Source: Vibrio sp. HA2012
Lineage (GTDB): Bacteria > Pseudomonadota > Gammaproteobacteria > Enterobacterales > Vibrionaceae
Assembly: GCF_002812955.1 (NCBI RefSeq)
Contig: NZ_PFXK01000004.1
Location: 186,001 to 250,000, forward strand
Direction of reading: 5' to 3'
Length of the DNA: 64,000 nt
Part shown: positions 1 to 9,667 of the stretch, piece by piece
Layout: each line of letters starts with the position of its first letter
How positions within the stretch are numbered: the stretch's first letter is position 1
The notes under the pieces: model-generated
The model's input: the letters and a program-made list of their open reading frames with translations, nothing else
Database searches by the model: none
Told to the model about the DNA's origin: nothing
Translations under genes and position numbers: made by a program

Positions 1-1287
1 ATAGGTAAACTGGGTCAGGTAACGTTGGTAAGAGGTGTTGTATTTACGTTCCAGAATTTCCAGCTTGTCATCTATCCGGTCTATATTCTGCTCGATGGAA
101 TCTTTACGGGAACTGAACAAGCCTGTAGAGAATTTGACGAATGGCTCAATAACATCATCGATAGAGTCAAACAGGTTACCGTCACCATTGAACATGGCTT
201 CCAGTGTTGCGCTGTTATTTTTCTGAGCCTCTTCGAAGCGATCACTGTCTAATGTGAGTTTGCCATTCCGGTCGATACTCAGGCCAATATCCATCAGGGA
301 ACTGCCTTCATATTGTGAGCGGAACAGACTGTTGATTCTGTTTTCAACAGAACGAATCATACTGTCGTTTGCCAGAATGCCTCTGTCGGTGTCTTCATCC
401 CCTGAACCGGTATATTTATCAATCGTGGATATCAATGTGTTATAAGCATTAATCAGATTATTGATTTGCTCTTTACTGCCTTCTTCATCAATTTCAATCG
501 TAGTCGCAATAGATGCATCACCACTTGTTTGAACTTTAGTTACTGTGAGATCAACGCCATCAATCACGTTGCTGAAGGTGTTTGAGCTGTTACTTAGTTG
601 CAGACCGGTATTTTCTGCGCCCAGCCAGATGATGGCATCCTGCGGAACGGTGATATCTGTCTGAGAGGCAATGGCATCTTCAAACCAGGTTTCTCCGGTG
701 CCGTTTGTTGTCGCAGTGATACTATTTTCTGTGCCTGTTTCAGTGCTGCTGAGCATGAAATGAGTGATACCATCGCTTCTGACCAGTGTGGCATTAATAC
801 CAGGATTCTCATCTGCATTATTGATAGCATTGACGAGCTCTGAAACTGTGTTAATACCATCTCCATTGGCATCAATTGCCGACAGATCGATAGACAAACT
901 TTCTCCGTTCATCGAAAAATCCAGAGAGCCGGTTGCTGGTATCTCCGTATCGGAAGTCAGGGTGTCTGGCATACCGATTGACATCTGATGAGCGGTGGCA
1001 ACCTGCTGAACAAAAACCTGATAACTGCCGGAAAGTGCATTCGCATCTGCACTTGCGGTAAAGTATCCTTCTTCAGAGACGGTTGCTGAATTTTTCAGAA
1101 CGGTACTGGTACTGGTGTTCATCTCATTGACTGCTGTCTGGAATGCTTCCAGAGCGGTTTCAATATTATTCAGTGCTTCCAGTTCATCTTCATACTCAGT
1201 TTGCTGAGTTGTATAGCGGGTCTGGAATCCCTGAATATCGTAAGTCGCCAGTTGCTGTGCCATGGTCGCGGGATCAATTGTGCTCAT
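1..1287 (-). CDS. fliD: Lateral flagellar filament cap protein FliD, C-terminus cut by window edge
   Basis: FliD caps the growing filament and folds exported flagellin. The reading frame is open for 429 codons from the ATG at 1287 to the left edge. It starts MSTIDPATMAQQLATYDIQG, the usual FliD N-terminus, followed by a coiled segment and the Ser/Thr/Asp-rich middle domain. A GAGGAG ribosome site lies 8 nt before the ATG. It follows lafA in the same direction but is separated from it by a terminator and has its own sigma-54-like promoter. The family assignment is good; 'lateral' rests on the neighbouring genes. The length is unknown because the 3' end is missing. Confidence 0.9.
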   Translation of the reverse strand, partial: MSTIDPATMAQQLATYDIQGFQTRYTTQQTEYEDELEALNNIETALEAFQTAVNEMNTSTSTVLKNSATVSEEGYFTASADANALSGSYQVFVQQVATAHQMSIGMPDTLTSDTEIPATGSLDFSMNGESLSIDLSAIDANGDGINTVSELVNAINNADENPGINATLVRSDGITHFMLSSTETGTENSITATTNGTGETWFEDAIASQTDITVPQDAIIWLGAENTGLQLSNSSNTFSNVIDGVDLTVTKVQTSGDASIATTIEIDEEGSKEQINNLINAYNTLISTIDKYTGSGDEDTDRGILANDSMIRSVENRINSLFRSQYEGSSLMDIGLSIDRNGKLTLDSDRFEEAQKNNSATLEAMFNGDGNLFDSIDDVIEPFVKFSTGLFSSRKDSIEQNIDRIDDKLEILERKYNTSYQRYLTQFTY

Positions 1288-1319
1288 TGTCAGACTCCTC
1301 AGTTAGCCTTTGGTGTAAA

Positions 1320-1335
1320 CGCAAGTAACATGCCA
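1320..1335 (-). promoter_or_regulatory. Sigma-54 promoter for fliD
   Basis: Read on the minus strand the site is TGGCAT-GTTAC-TTGCG, which has the GG-N10-GC spacing of the sigma-54 consensus TGGCAC-N5-TTGCA. It lies 33-48 nt upstream of the fliD ATG. The lateral sigma-54 activator LafK is encoded in the same cluster, which fits. Confidence 0.65.
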
Positions 1336-1458
1336 GATGAATAAAAAATAAATTCATTAAATTTCATGTGCTTATAATGCTAAATGCGAGCGGGGAGGAA
1401 GTATTTCTTCCTCCTGATTTCCGTCTCTGTTTTCCGTTGTTCCTCTGGACGATGAATA

Positions 1459-1485
1459 AAAAAACCTCCGCACGGGAGGTTTTTT
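1459..1485 (-). terminator. Rho-independent terminator of lafA
   Basis: A CCTCC/GGAGG stem is extended by an A-run on one side and a T-run on the other, with a 5-nt loop. It lies just after the lafA stop and separates lafA from fliD. It is symmetric enough to work in both directions. Confidence 0.8.
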
Positions 1486-1505
1486 ATAAAAACGTCTATC
1501 CTGGA

Positions 1506-2348
1506 TTAGCCCAGCAGAGACATGGTCAGGCTGGATAGCTGATTAGTACGTGACAGTACGTTAGTACCTGCTTGCATCAGCATTTGGTTCTTAGTCATGT
1601 TTGAGGTTTCTACTGCGAAATCTGCATCAGTAAGACGTCCTTTTGCAGCATCGGTGTTCTCAATCATATTACCCAGGTTTGTGATAGTGTGATCCAGACG
1701 GTTCATCGTTGCACCCAGGCCAGCACGTGCGCTGCCGACCAAATCGATAGCAGCAGAAAGTTCACCCATTGTTGTACTGGCGTTTGCCTGAGTATCGATA
1801 CCGGTATAACCTGCAACCAGGTTATCAAATGCAGCACCTACGCCTGAGTCTACCGTAGTGGCAAGATCCAGTGTTTCAGATGCGGAAGAACCGATTTGAA
1901 GAGTCAGACCACCGGCTTTAATACCGCTGGTTGTCAGCAGAGTTTCACCAGCATAGGTAGTGTTACTCATAATGTTATCCAGTTCGCTGGTTAGTTCAGC
2001 AAACTCTGCATTCAGTGCTGCGTTATCATCTGCTGAGTTGGTGCCGTTTGCTGCCTGAGTCGCCAGGTCGTTCATACGATAAAGAATATTGGTCACTTCA
2101 TCGAAAGCACCTTCAGCGGTTTGTAGCATAGAGATACCATCCTGAGCGTTACGCTGGGCGACACTCATACCGCGAGAGTTCATTTCCAGACGGTTAGAGA
2201 TTTGCAGACCGGCAGCATCGTCAGCCGCTGAGTTGATACGATAACCTGTACTCAGGCGCTCCATCGCAGTGTTCAGCAGTTCAGATGTATTGTTCAGTGT
2301 GTTCTGAGTAACCAGTGATGCATAGTTAGTGTGCATTGAAAGAGCCAT
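1506..2348 (-). CDS. lafA: Lateral flagellin LafA
   Basis: Filament subunit of the lateral flagellum, 280 aa, the short length typical of lateral flagellins. It has the conserved D0/D1 N-terminus ([20 protein letters not shown]) and C-terminus ([18 protein letters not shown]) with a short variable centre. The start was set at the ATG giving MALSMHTN, because AGGAG sits just upstream; an earlier in-frame ATG would add a 15-residue tail not typical of flagellins. The gene is alone between two hairpins, so it is probably monocistronic and strongly expressed. No clear sigma-28 promoter could be picked out in the 170 bp upstream. Confidence 0.93.
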   Translation of the reverse strand: MALSMHTNYASLVTQNTLNNTSELLNTAMERLSTGYRINSAADDAAGLQISNRLEMNSRGMSVAQRNAQDGISMLQTAEGAFDEVTNILYRMNDLATQAANGTNSADDNAALNAEFAELTSELDNIMSNTTYAGETLLTTSGIKAGGLTLQIGSSASETLDLATTVDSGVGAAFDNLVAGYTGIDTQANASTTMGELSAAIDLVGSARAGLGATMNRLDHTITNLGNMIENTDAAKGRLTDADFAVETSNMTKNQMLMQAGTNVLSRTNQLSSLTMSLLG

Positions 2349-2523
2349 GATAGTTCTCCTTATAAAATCTATCTGAGGTTGGTTCCTAGTCACCTACACT
2401 ATGCGGATGTATTTACTGAAGAATTAATCAGAAAACGGAAAAAAAAAGTGCTTTTTTTATTAGGAAGAAGAAGTGTGATATTGCTCTAAAATGTAAATGC
2501 CGGTTCGATACTTTATTTAATGT

Positions 2524-2546
2524 TCAGCCCGGAAAATCCGGGCTGA
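2524..2546 (-). terminator. Perfect 10-bp hairpin after the EAL gene
   Basis: TCAGCCCGGA-AAA-TCCGGGCTGA is a perfect stem placed 27 nt after the stop of the EAL-like gene. It likely ends the fliM-to-EAL operon, although the downstream tract on the minus strand is A/T-mixed rather than a pure T-run. Confidence 0.6.
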
Positions 2547-2572
2547 GAAAAAATGTTTATAAATAGAGGTGG

Positions 2573-3391
2573 TTATTTTTTTTCTGCTTCGTTAAACCGC
2601 CCCACCGGACCGTGAAAAGAATAGGAAATAGGAATGTCACTGATATAACCAAAGTAATATGTGGTTCCCAGTTTTTTCAGCTGGTTCAGTTCCTTCTGCG
2701 TGTTGACCTGTCCGGAAACCAATGTCAGGTGATGGCTGCGAATGTACTTAACAATAGGAACCAGTCCAACCCGTGAAGATACGTCCAACAGTGGCTGAGA
2801 AACTTTAATGGTTGTCGGACTGAGTAATGTCAGTTGATCCAGATAAGGGGTCGGAGACTTGATATCAAACCAGAGTTCGGCACAGTATTCTCTCAGTGCA
2901 TGTAACTGAGAATTCAGAGCAACAAGATCCAAATCTGTGCTAAATATCTGAACAGTAGGAATAATCTGATTCAGAGCCTGACGATGACTATGAATCAGTT
3001 TATGTATGAAATTTTGGGTGGCAGGATGGGAAAAGGTTTCTGCCCGCAGGGGAATAACCAGACTATTAATCACATCGGGGTGCAGGGTTTCCAACTGGAA
3101 ACTGATCTGATGAATCGAGAGATAAAAACTGTACAGATCCAGAAAGCACTTCATTTTTTCTGATGAATTAAACCGGTAGAGACTCTGTTCACCGTCACTA
3201 CCGTAGCGTAGTGTCAGGTGCTGGTAAATGACTCTGTCTGTATTGATGTGGCGGATCGGCTGACAGGCATGGCGCACATCGTTATGCCTGAATGCTTCAA
3301 GCAACAGCTCATCATCCGGCATTTCTGCTTCAGACGGGAGTTGTTGCATGACATAGTTATATAATGCCTGACTTCTTAGTTCGTTATCCAA
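2573..3391 (-). CDS. Degenerate EAL-domain protein in the lateral flagellar operon
   Basis: A 272-aa protein with the fold signature of EAL c-di-GMP phosphodiesterases but without the catalytic residues. The EAL motif position reads HLTLRY, and the usual metal-binding Asp pair is replaced in the TTIKVSQPLL segment. By family knowledge such proteins do not cleave c-di-GMP and act by binding protein partners; enterobacterial YdiV, which blocks FlhDC, is an analogue. The likely start is TTG, overlapping the flhA stop by 8 nt, so the two are translationally coupled. The next ATG is 14 codons further in. A role in setting lateral flagellar output is inferred from position only. Confidence 0.75.
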   Translation of the reverse strand: MDNELRSQALYNYVMQQLPSEAEMPDDELLLEAFRHNDVRHACQPIRHINTDRVIYQHLTLRYGSDGEQSLYRFNSSEKMKCFLDLYSFYLSIHQISFQLETLHPDVINSLVIPLRAETFSHPATQNFIHKLIHSHRQALNQIIPTVQIFSTDLDLVALNSQLHALREYCAELWFDIKSPTPYLDQLTLLSPTTIKVSQPLLDVSSRVGLVPIVKYIRSHHLTLVSGQVNTQKELNQLKKLGTTYYFGYISDIPISYSFHGPVGRFNEAEKK

Positions 3392-5477
3392 GGTTACCTA
3401 CCACATTTATCTGTTTATTTTCAGGAACTTCGTTATAGGACAGTACAGCCAGTCCACGGGAAAATGTCCGGGCATAGCGTGACAATAGTGGCCGCAACTG
3501 AGGCATGACCAGTAGTACCGGAGGGTTACCCTGCTGTTTTAGTTGCTGGCGAACCACTGGTAGATTCTGCTGGAATTGGTTCAGAATGTTGGGTTCGACC
3601 GGGAAACTGTCCAGCATAATCGGTCCGCTTGCCTGAGCTTGCTGCAGGGAGGCAAGAAGGGTCTGTTCCAGTTCATTAGACAGGGTATAGACGTTTAGCT
3701 CTTTTTTGTCTCCGTTCAGCAGGCTGATCAGTGTTCTGCGGAGGCTGCAGCGTACATCGGCTGCAATAAGAATCGGGTCTTTGGTATTTTCAGAACTTTC
3801 CAGCATTGTATTCGCTATGGTCCGGATATCCTTGAGCGGTACCTGATCCAGCAGTAACTGGCGATATACTTTAAGTTGTTGTGCCGGATTCAGGGCACTG
3901 TTAAGAGCATCTGCCAGTTTTGGTGCCTGATGAGCCAGTCGCTGAGTTATCTGTTCAACATCATCGTGAGTAAATAGCTCGTTCAGGTGGCTCTTCATTA
4001 CCTTACTGATATGGGTGGCTATGACAGTTGCATCATCCACAACCTGATAGCCCATGTTCAGTGCCTTAGCTTTATTCTGATATTCAATCCACACGGCCGG
4101 TAACTGGTATGCCGGATCACTGCCAAGAATACCGTCTATTTCCCCGTAAGTATCTCCTACGGCGATGGCCATATACCGGTCAGGCTCAATCAAGCCTTGT
4201 TCAATGATTTCACCATTTACTGAAATTGTGTATTGGTTGGGTTTCAGGCTCAGGTTATCCCGGATGCTAAGTTCCGGAAGCAGAAATCCTGCCTGTTCTG
4301 AGAGACTCTTTCGAATCCCCCTGATACGTTGAGACAAGGGGGCTCCCTGTGTTTTATCCACCAGATGAACCAGACGGAAACCTAGTGCCAGCGACATACT
4401 GTGAACGTGAGGAATATCATTCCAGCTTAGTGTCTGACTCTCGTCATAGTGCATTGCATCCGAAATGCTCTGTATTTCATCCAGTTGCTGACCATGACCA
4501 GGAGCATGTATCTGTCTCCAGCCGGCAAAACTTAAAACAGCCGTAAATGTGAAAAAGGCCAGGTGAGGCATTCCGGGAACCAGACCAATGATCAGCATAA
4601 CGGCAGCAACGGTGAATAGCGTGGCCGGTGAGGCAAGCAGTTGTCTGCGCATCGACTGTGCCATATCTTCATCGCTGTCATTGATGCGGGTAACGATGAT
4701 GGCGGCAGATGTTGCCAGTAACAGTGACGGGATCTGGGCTACCAGACCATCACCTATGGTAAGAAGAGCGTAAGTTCTGAATGCTTCCGCAGCAGGAAGT
4801 CCGTATTCAAAGACCCCGATGCTGACCCCGCCGATGATGTTTATGAATAGGATCATTAAACCGGCAATGGCATCTCCGCGGACAAATTTTGATGCCCCGT
4901 CCATAGAACCATAAAAGTCAGCTTCATTCGCGACTTCTTTACGCCGTTGTTTTGCCAGATTCTGATCGATAAGTCCCGAGTTAAGATCAGCATCAATGGC
5001 CATTTGTTTGCCGGGCAGAGCATCCAGAGTAAAGCGGGCTGCGACTTCTGAAATCCTTTCTCCCCCTTTGGTTATAACCACAAAGTTGATGATCATCAGT
5101 ATGATGAAAATAACCATACCCACCACATAGTTACCACCAATGACCACTTCACCAAAGGACTGGATCACTTTACCGGCTGCATCTCCTCCGTTATGACCAT
5201 TCAGTAACACCACTCGGGTGGATGCAACGTTTAGTGTCAGCCGCATCAGCGTAGCGATCAGCAGAATCGTCGGAAAAACGGAGAAATCCAGCGGGCGTTT
5301 AGCCGTCGTACTGACCAGTAATACCAGAATGGCCAGTACAATATTGAAGGTAAACAAGGCGTCCAGTAATAGTGGCGGTAATGGTAGTATTACCATAGCC
5401 AGTATCATCAGAAGGACAATAGGAATACCTGCATAGCCTTTGCCGGTTGTTTTAAATGTCTGTATCCAGTTAAGCAT
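3384..5477 (-). CDS. flhA: Flagellar export gate protein FlhA
   Basis: Inner-membrane export-gate subunit with about eight N-terminal membrane segments and a large cytoplasmic domain that docks chaperone-substrate complexes. The FHIPEP-family region and the loop RISEVAARFTLDALPGKQMA are clear. The start was taken at MLNWIQTF (697 aa, the family's usual length), 11 nt after the flhB stop. A longer frame begins inside flhB, but its extra 23 residues are low-complexity and not FlhA-like. Followed by the EAL gene with overlap. Lateral by context. Confidence 0.93.
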   Translation of the reverse strand: MLNWIQTFKTTGKGYAGIPIVLLMILAMVILPLPPLLLDALFTFNIVLAILVLLVSTTAKRPLDFSVFPTILLIATLMRLTLNVASTRVVLLNGHNGGDAAGKVIQSFGEVVIGGNYVVGMVIFIILMIINFVVITKGGERISEVAARFTLDALPGKQMAIDADLNSGLIDQNLAKQRRKEVANEADFYGSMDGASKFVRGDAIAGLMILFINIIGGVSIGVFEYGLPAAEAFRTYALLTIGDGLVAQIPSLLLATSAAIIVTRINDSDEDMAQSMRRQLLASPATLFTVAAVMLIIGLVPGMPHLAFFTFTAVLSFAGWRQIHAPGHGQQLDEIQSISDAMHYDESQTLSWNDIPHVHSMSLALGFRLVHLVDKTQGAPLSQRIRGIRKSLSEQAGFLLPELSIRDNLSLKPNQYTISVNGEIIEQGLIEPDRYMAIAVGDTYGEIDGILGSDPAYQLPAVWIEYQNKAKALNMGYQVVDDATVIATHISKVMKSHLNELFTHDDVEQITQRLAHQAPKLADALNSALNPAQQLKVYRQLLLDQVPLKDIRTIANTMLESSENTKDPILIAADVRCSLRRTLISLLNGDKKELNVYTLSNELEQTLLASLQQAQASGPIMLDSFPVEPNILNQFQQNLPVVRQQLKQQGNPPVLLVMPQLRPLLSRYARTFSRGLAVLSYNEVPENKQINVVGNLG

Positions 5478-5488
5478 CTGTTGTTCCG

Positions 5489-6616
5489 TTAGTGCTGTAA
5501 ATGTTTCGGTATTGCAAAGGCCGGAAGAGGATGAGGCTGTTGGCACTGACCTTTTCTGGACGCTCTCAGTTGCAATACGTAGGTTAAAATGTGTGCGACT
5601 GCCACATAAAGCTGGTTAGGTATTGCCTGTTCTATCTGAGTCGTGTGGTAAATGGAACGAGTCAGGGGGGGAGAACTGACAATTTCAACCTGATTTTCTC
5701 TGGCTATCTTCTGAATATGCATTGCGACTTCATCAATGCCTTTTGCCACGACAAAAGGCGCATCGTATATCGCCGGCTCATATTTAATTGCGACCGCATA
5801 GTGGGTGGGGTTAACTATTACTACATCGGCATCTGGGACGGTTCTCTCAATTTTTCGTCGTGCCATCTGCTGCTGTACCTGACGAATACGCTGTTTTATC
5901 TCCGGGCGTCCCTCACTGTTTTTAAATTCTTCTTTCAATTCCTGCTTTGTCATTTTTAATTGTTTCATGTGTTCCCAGCGTTGGTAGGGAATATCGATTA
6001 AACCAAATAGAAGCAGAATGGTTCCCAGCATCAGAACACCGTTAAACAGGATTTGCAGTATAGTAATAACGCCTTCTCTGAAAGGCATCGACTGCATGCT
6101 GAGCAACTCAACCAGATGATGTTGCAGGTAGATATACAGCAGGGTGAAAATAACGCTGACTTTTAGAGCTGATTTGATGAGTTCAACCAGAGAGCGGGTA
6201 GAAAACATTCGCTTCAGGCCTGAGAGCGGGTTGAGTTTGGAAAGTTTGGGAAAGACGCCTGCAAGATGAAACAACCAGCCGCCCAGTACCATGCTGCTGG
6301 CTACTGCGATGATAAGAATGATGGAAAACAGTGGCAGCAGAAGTTCAATGATCATTCCCAGGCAATTACCCAGATGTTCTATGGTTTGCCAGGGATTATC
6401 CAGATCTGACGCTGTCAGACTCATATTAAGACGAAATACCCCAGCCAGCTTCTGCCAGATATTCTCCGTATAGAAATAGAAAAAAAACATAACGCCGATA
6501 AACACCAGCGCTGTCGTCAGCTCTTTTGCCCGGGGAACCTGTCCTTCTTTACGAGCTTTTTTTATCTTTTGCGGTGAAGCTTTTTCGGTTTTGTCCTGAG
6601 CGGATTGATTACTCAT
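5489..6616 (-). CDS. flhB: Flagellar export switch protein FlhB
   Basis: Membrane protein that switches export specificity from rod/hook to filament substrates by self-cleavage. The autocleavage motif NPTH is present at residues 269-272, with four hydrophobic segments before it. It is 375 aa; the C-terminal tail after the FlhB core is His/Pro/Gln-rich and longer than the core needs. The ATG overlaps the fliR stop (ATGA), indicating coupling. Lateral set by context. Confidence 0.93.
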   Translation of the reverse strand: MSNQSAQDKTEKASPQKIKKARKEGQVPRAKELTTALVFIGVMFFFYFYTENIWQKLAGVFRLNMSLTASDLDNPWQTIEHLGNCLGMIIELLLPLFSIILIIAVASSMVLGGWLFHLAGVFPKLSKLNPLSGLKRMFSTRSLVELIKSALKVSVIFTLLYIYLQHHLVELLSMQSMPFREGVITILQILFNGVLMLGTILLLFGLIDIPYQRWEHMKQLKMTKQELKEEFKNSEGRPEIKQRIRQVQQQMARRKIERTVPDADVVIVNPTHYAVAIKYEPAIYDAPFVVAKGIDEVAMHIQKIARENQVEIVSSPPLTRSIYHTTQIEQAIPNQLYVAVAHILTYVLQLRASRKGQCQQPHPLPAFAIPKHLQH

Positions 6617-7389
6617 GCGCCCCCCTGAATATAGAGATATAACTGGTTTAGTGTGACGTGTACCAGCTCGGTATAACGTGCGGGAACATGGCTGACAGAG
6701 ATAAGTACACTGAATAGCCCGAGTAGCATGGTCATGGGAAAACCAAGAGCATAGACATTCAGGCTGGGAGCTGCCCGATTCATTACACCAAAACTGATAT
6801 TCGCCAGTAGCATGGATACAATTGCTGGCAGCGCTAATGCTAGTGAGGCGGTAAACATCCAGCTTCCCATGTTGATGATATTTTGTATGGATAGTCCGGA
6901 GAAGCCGGAGCCGACAGGCCAGATGCTGAAACTCTGTATCAGAATATCTATAACCAGAAGATGTCCTTCCAGTGCCAGAAATAACAGCAGGGAAAAGAGA
7001 TGAAACATTCGACCCAGAATAGCAACAGATAATCCGTTAACCGGATCATTCATGATAGCCATAGCCAGCCCCATCTGCATGGAGACGATTTGTCCCAGCA
7101 TGGTAAGAACGGTGAAAAGCAGATGCAGTATTAAGCCAAACAGGATCCCCCATATGGCTTGTTCAAATGCCAGAGCAATTGCAGAAAAAGATAAAAGATC
7201 GATCTCTGGCATAGCTGGCATCAGAGGGGCGGTGATAACAACCAGAGAGCATACCAGCAAGGTTCGGACCCAAATGGGGATCAGGGCATCACCGAAAAAA
7301 GGCATGGCAAGTACCGCTGCCCCCATACGAAAGAAAGGCCACCAGAACTGACCCAGCCAGACATTAATGGTTGAGAAGCTGATTTCCAT
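6613..7389 (-). CDS. fliR: Flagellar export gate protein FliR
   Basis: Integral membrane component of the FliP5-FliQ4-FliR1 export pore, 258 aa with about six hydrophobic segments. The family motif region LAMAIMNDPVNGLSVAILGR is present. It lies between fliQ (18-nt gap) and flhB (4-nt overlap), in the standard flagellar order P-Q-R-flhB-flhA. Confidence 0.92.
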   Translation of the reverse strand: MEISFSTINVWLGQFWWPFFRMGAAVLAMPFFGDALIPIWVRTLLVCSLVVITAPLMPAMPEIDLLSFSAIALAFEQAIWGILFGLILHLLFTVLTMLGQIVSMQMGLAMAIMNDPVNGLSVAILGRMFHLFSLLLFLALEGHLLVIDILIQSFSIWPVGSGFSGLSIQNIINMGSWMFTASLALALPAIVSMLLANISFGVMNRAAPSLNVYALGFPMTMLLGLFSVLISVSHVPARYTELVHVTLNQLYLYIQGGA

Positions 7390-7407
7390 GGTGTGTTACC
7401 TTAGACC

Positions 7408-7677
7408 TTACCCGATCATGCCCGGAATGTTATGGAACAGGTAATCAAACTGATCGATTAACTTTCCGAGCATCCAGTGTCCGGTAAAGATAACCATCAG
7501 GAGAGTGACGATCAGGCGGGGCAAAAAACTCAGAGTCTGTTCATTGATCTGAGTGGCCGCCTGAAATATAGCGATCACAAGCCCAACCAGTAACCCCGGT
7601 ATAATCAGAACCATGACAATATTAATAATGAGCCAGACAGCATCGGATATCAGAGTGACAGCAAGTTCCGGAGTCAT
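7408..7677 (-). CDS. fliQ: Flagellar export gate protein FliQ
   Basis: Small two-helix export-pore subunit. The start chosen is MTPELAVTLISDAVW (89 aa, the normal FliQ length), 10 nt after the fliP stop and preceded by AAGG. A longer frame starting at 7707 would overlap fliP and add 10 residues not seen in the family. Two membrane segments surround the AATQINEQTLSFLPR loop, which is highly conserved in FliQ. Confidence 0.92.
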   Translation of the reverse strand: MTPELAVTLISDAVWLIINIVMVLIIPGLLVGLVIAIFQAATQINEQTLSFLPRLIVTLLMVIFTGHWMLGKLIDQFDYLFHNIPGMIG

Positions 7678-7687
7678 CGTTAGTACC

Positions 7688-8464
7688 TTAGCCAAAACTG
7701 GCTGCAAGAGTGCCCACAGTCATTGCCCATCCGTCGACCAGCACGAAAATCACCAGTTTAAACGGCAATGAAACAATCAGTGGCGACAGCATCATCATAC
7801 CCATCGCCATAAGTACACTGGCTACAACCAGATCGATGATTAAAAATGGAATAAACAGCATAAAGCCGATCTGAAATGCAGTTTTCAGTTCGCTGATCAC
7901 AAATGCCGGTAATACAACAGCAAAAGAGATGTCATCGACATGCTGATCCAGAGGTTCATTTGCAATGCGTAGCATCTGTTCCAGCGCTGTTTGCTGAGTC
8001 TGACGCAGCATAAACTCCCTAACGGGTTTCTCGGCCGTACTCATAGCCTGAAGAAGGGTGATCTCTCCAGCGTCATAGGGTTGGAAGGCATTAGTGTATA
8101 TATTGCTCCAGACAGGACGCATGATCAAAATGGTCAACGCCAGAGTGATCCCGACCAGCACCCTGTTGGGAGGGCTCTGTTGTAAACCCAGAGCCTGACG
8201 CAAAATGGCCAGTACAATAATGATTCGGGTGAAACAAGTTGCCATTAACAGAAATGCAGGGATGAAACTCAGGGCTGTCATCAGTAGCAGTATTTGCAAC
8301 TTCACACTATAGGCTTGCTCAGTCTGACCGTCTGTAACTGTCAGAAACGACAGGCTACCACTCTCTCCCAGTGGAGCTGATATGGCTGAGTTGCAAAAAA
8401 CAAAAGCTCCTCCCCCCAGAAGTATTAACATCCAGGGCGTAAACTTATGGAGAAGACGTTTCAT
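7688..8464 (-). CDS. fliP: Flagellar export gate protein FliP
   Basis: Export-pore subunit, 258 aa, with an N-terminal cleavable signal (hydrophobic run ending CNSAISAP) followed by the FliP core. Family signatures [20 protein letters not shown] and [13 protein letters not shown] are present. It follows fliN after 2 nt and precedes fliQ. Lateral copy by context. Confidence 0.93.
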   Translation of the reverse strand: MKRLLHKFTPWMLILLGGGAFVFCNSAISAPLGESGSLSFLTVTDGQTEQAYSVKLQILLLMTALSFIPAFLLMATCFTRIIIVLAILRQALGLQQSPPNRVLVGITLALTILIMRPVWSNIYTNAFQPYDAGEITLLQAMSTAEKPVREFMLRQTQQTALEQMLRIANEPLDQHVDDISFAVVLPAFVISELKTAFQIGFMLFIPFLIIDLVVASVLMAMGMMMLSPLIVSLPFKLVIFVLVDGWAMTVGTLAASFG

Positions 8465-8466
8465 AG

Positions 8467-8847
8467 TCAGTTGCCTATAGAATCAAGCGGTGATTCTATG
8501 ACATCAATAATACGCATCCCGTATTTATCATTAATGACGACGACTTCGGCATGTCCCATCAGAGAGCCGTTTACTTTTATGTCCAGCGGTTCACCATTCA
8601 GCTTATCCAGTTCTATAATACTGCCTTCTCCGGCCTTCAGTAGTTCACCAAGGGAAAGTTCGGTGCTGGATACTTCCAGCGTGACGTTTACCGGAATTTT
8701 ATGGAAGAAACTTAAATCTCTTGCTGTTGGTGTGTTGGTTATTGGGTCTGACTCGTCGGTTCCACCGTGACCAAATTGCTCCAGTTCCAGCTCATCGAGC
8801 ATCAAATCATCGGTGTGAAATGTAGTTTGTTCGTTGACGTTGCTCAT
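8467..8847 (-). CDS. fliN: Flagellar C-ring switch protein FliN
   Basis: C-ring protein, 126 aa, with a SpoA domain over the last 75 residues ([20 protein letters not shown] and [20 protein letters not shown] are typical). It forms the base of the switch and helps dock FliH. The N-terminal 45 residues are acidic and variable, as is usual. It lies 4 nt after fliM and 2 nt before fliP. Confidence 0.93.
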   Translation of the reverse strand: MSNVNEQTTFHTDDLMLDELELEQFGHGGTDESDPITNTPTARDLSFFHKIPVNVTLEVSSTELSLGELLKAGEGSIIELDKLNGEPLDIKVNGSLMGHAEVVVINDKYGMRIIDVIESPLDSIGN

Positions 8848-8851
8848 AGGG

Positions 8852-9667
8852 TTAGTCCTTCAGAATTAATACCAGTTGTCCGTTTTGTTCCGCTATATGC
8901 CCGTTAAACAGGCGTTCCTTACCGATGCTAACAGGCATACTGGAAAGCAGGTCTATGTTAATAATGTCGTTAGGCCGTAGTTTCAGTACCTCATCCAGAG
9001 ATAAAGTTTTACGACATAGCACAGTATTGAGTTTTACCGGGGTATCCACTAATGCCTTAGCAAACTTTTCTTTGAGTGCTTTCGAGGGGGAAAGATCGAG
9101 TTCATCTATCAGGGTCTGCACCAATGAACTGTCAAGATCAAGGCAGAGTACGCCAGAAAAATCTTTCAGACTGATGGTAAATTCAGCTCTCAGACTGATA
9201 TCTCTCCCTGTTATTGCATCAATCTGGTACCACATATCTTCAGGGGCAATATATGAAGCTATTAACTTAGCGATACGGTGTTGCAGGCGCAGGTCGCTAC
9301 TGGTCAGCGGATCTTCTTGTGTACTGTCATCGCTTGGTTTACGAACAACATCCGCTGAATAGAAACAGTCAGATAAGCGCATGAGTAAGGCGGAAGGCAT
9401 GTGTGTACGTAGCAGGCCACCGTCCGTATGTCTAAGCACGGCAGACTTGAGAGAATATTCTTTTTTATCAGATACCTGGATAGTCATTCCGCTAAACAAT
9501 ATTTTTATTGCAGGCTCTTTTAACCATGTACGTAATGTATGCGTAATATCTAATGTTGCTTTAAATAAAATATCGTGCAATTCATCCTTTATTGCATTGA
9601 TGGGTTTACCCAATAGCTCAATGTCAATATTGGTAATGTTTGCGTCCAACTTGGTTGATAGCTTCAT
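8852..9667 (-). CDS. fliM: Short lateral FliM, C-ring switch protein
   Basis: A 271-aa protein identified as FliM by its C-terminal SpoA domain, a middle domain with weak FliM similarity, and its place directly before fliN. It is 50-80 residues shorter than polar FliM. It lacks the N-terminal CheY-P binding motif (EIDALL-type) and starts MKLSTKLDANITNIDI. By family knowledge the missing segment tethers phosphorylated CheY; its absence suggests a motor that responds weakly or differently to chemotaxis. This is inference. First gene of the leftward operon. Confidence 0.83.
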   Translation of the reverse strand: MKLSTKLDANITNIDIELLGKPINAIKDELHDILFKATLDITHTLRTWLKEPAIKILFSGMTIQVSDKKEYSLKSAVLRHTDGGLLRTHMPSALLMRLSDCFYSADVVRKPSDDSTQEDPLTSSDLRLQHRIAKLIASYIAPEDMWYQIDAITGRDISLRAEFTISLKDFSGVLCLDLDSSLVQTLIDELDLSPSKALKEKFAKALVDTPVKLNTVLCRKTLSLDEVLKLRPNDIINIDLLSSMPVSIGKERLFNGHIAEQNGQLVLILKD

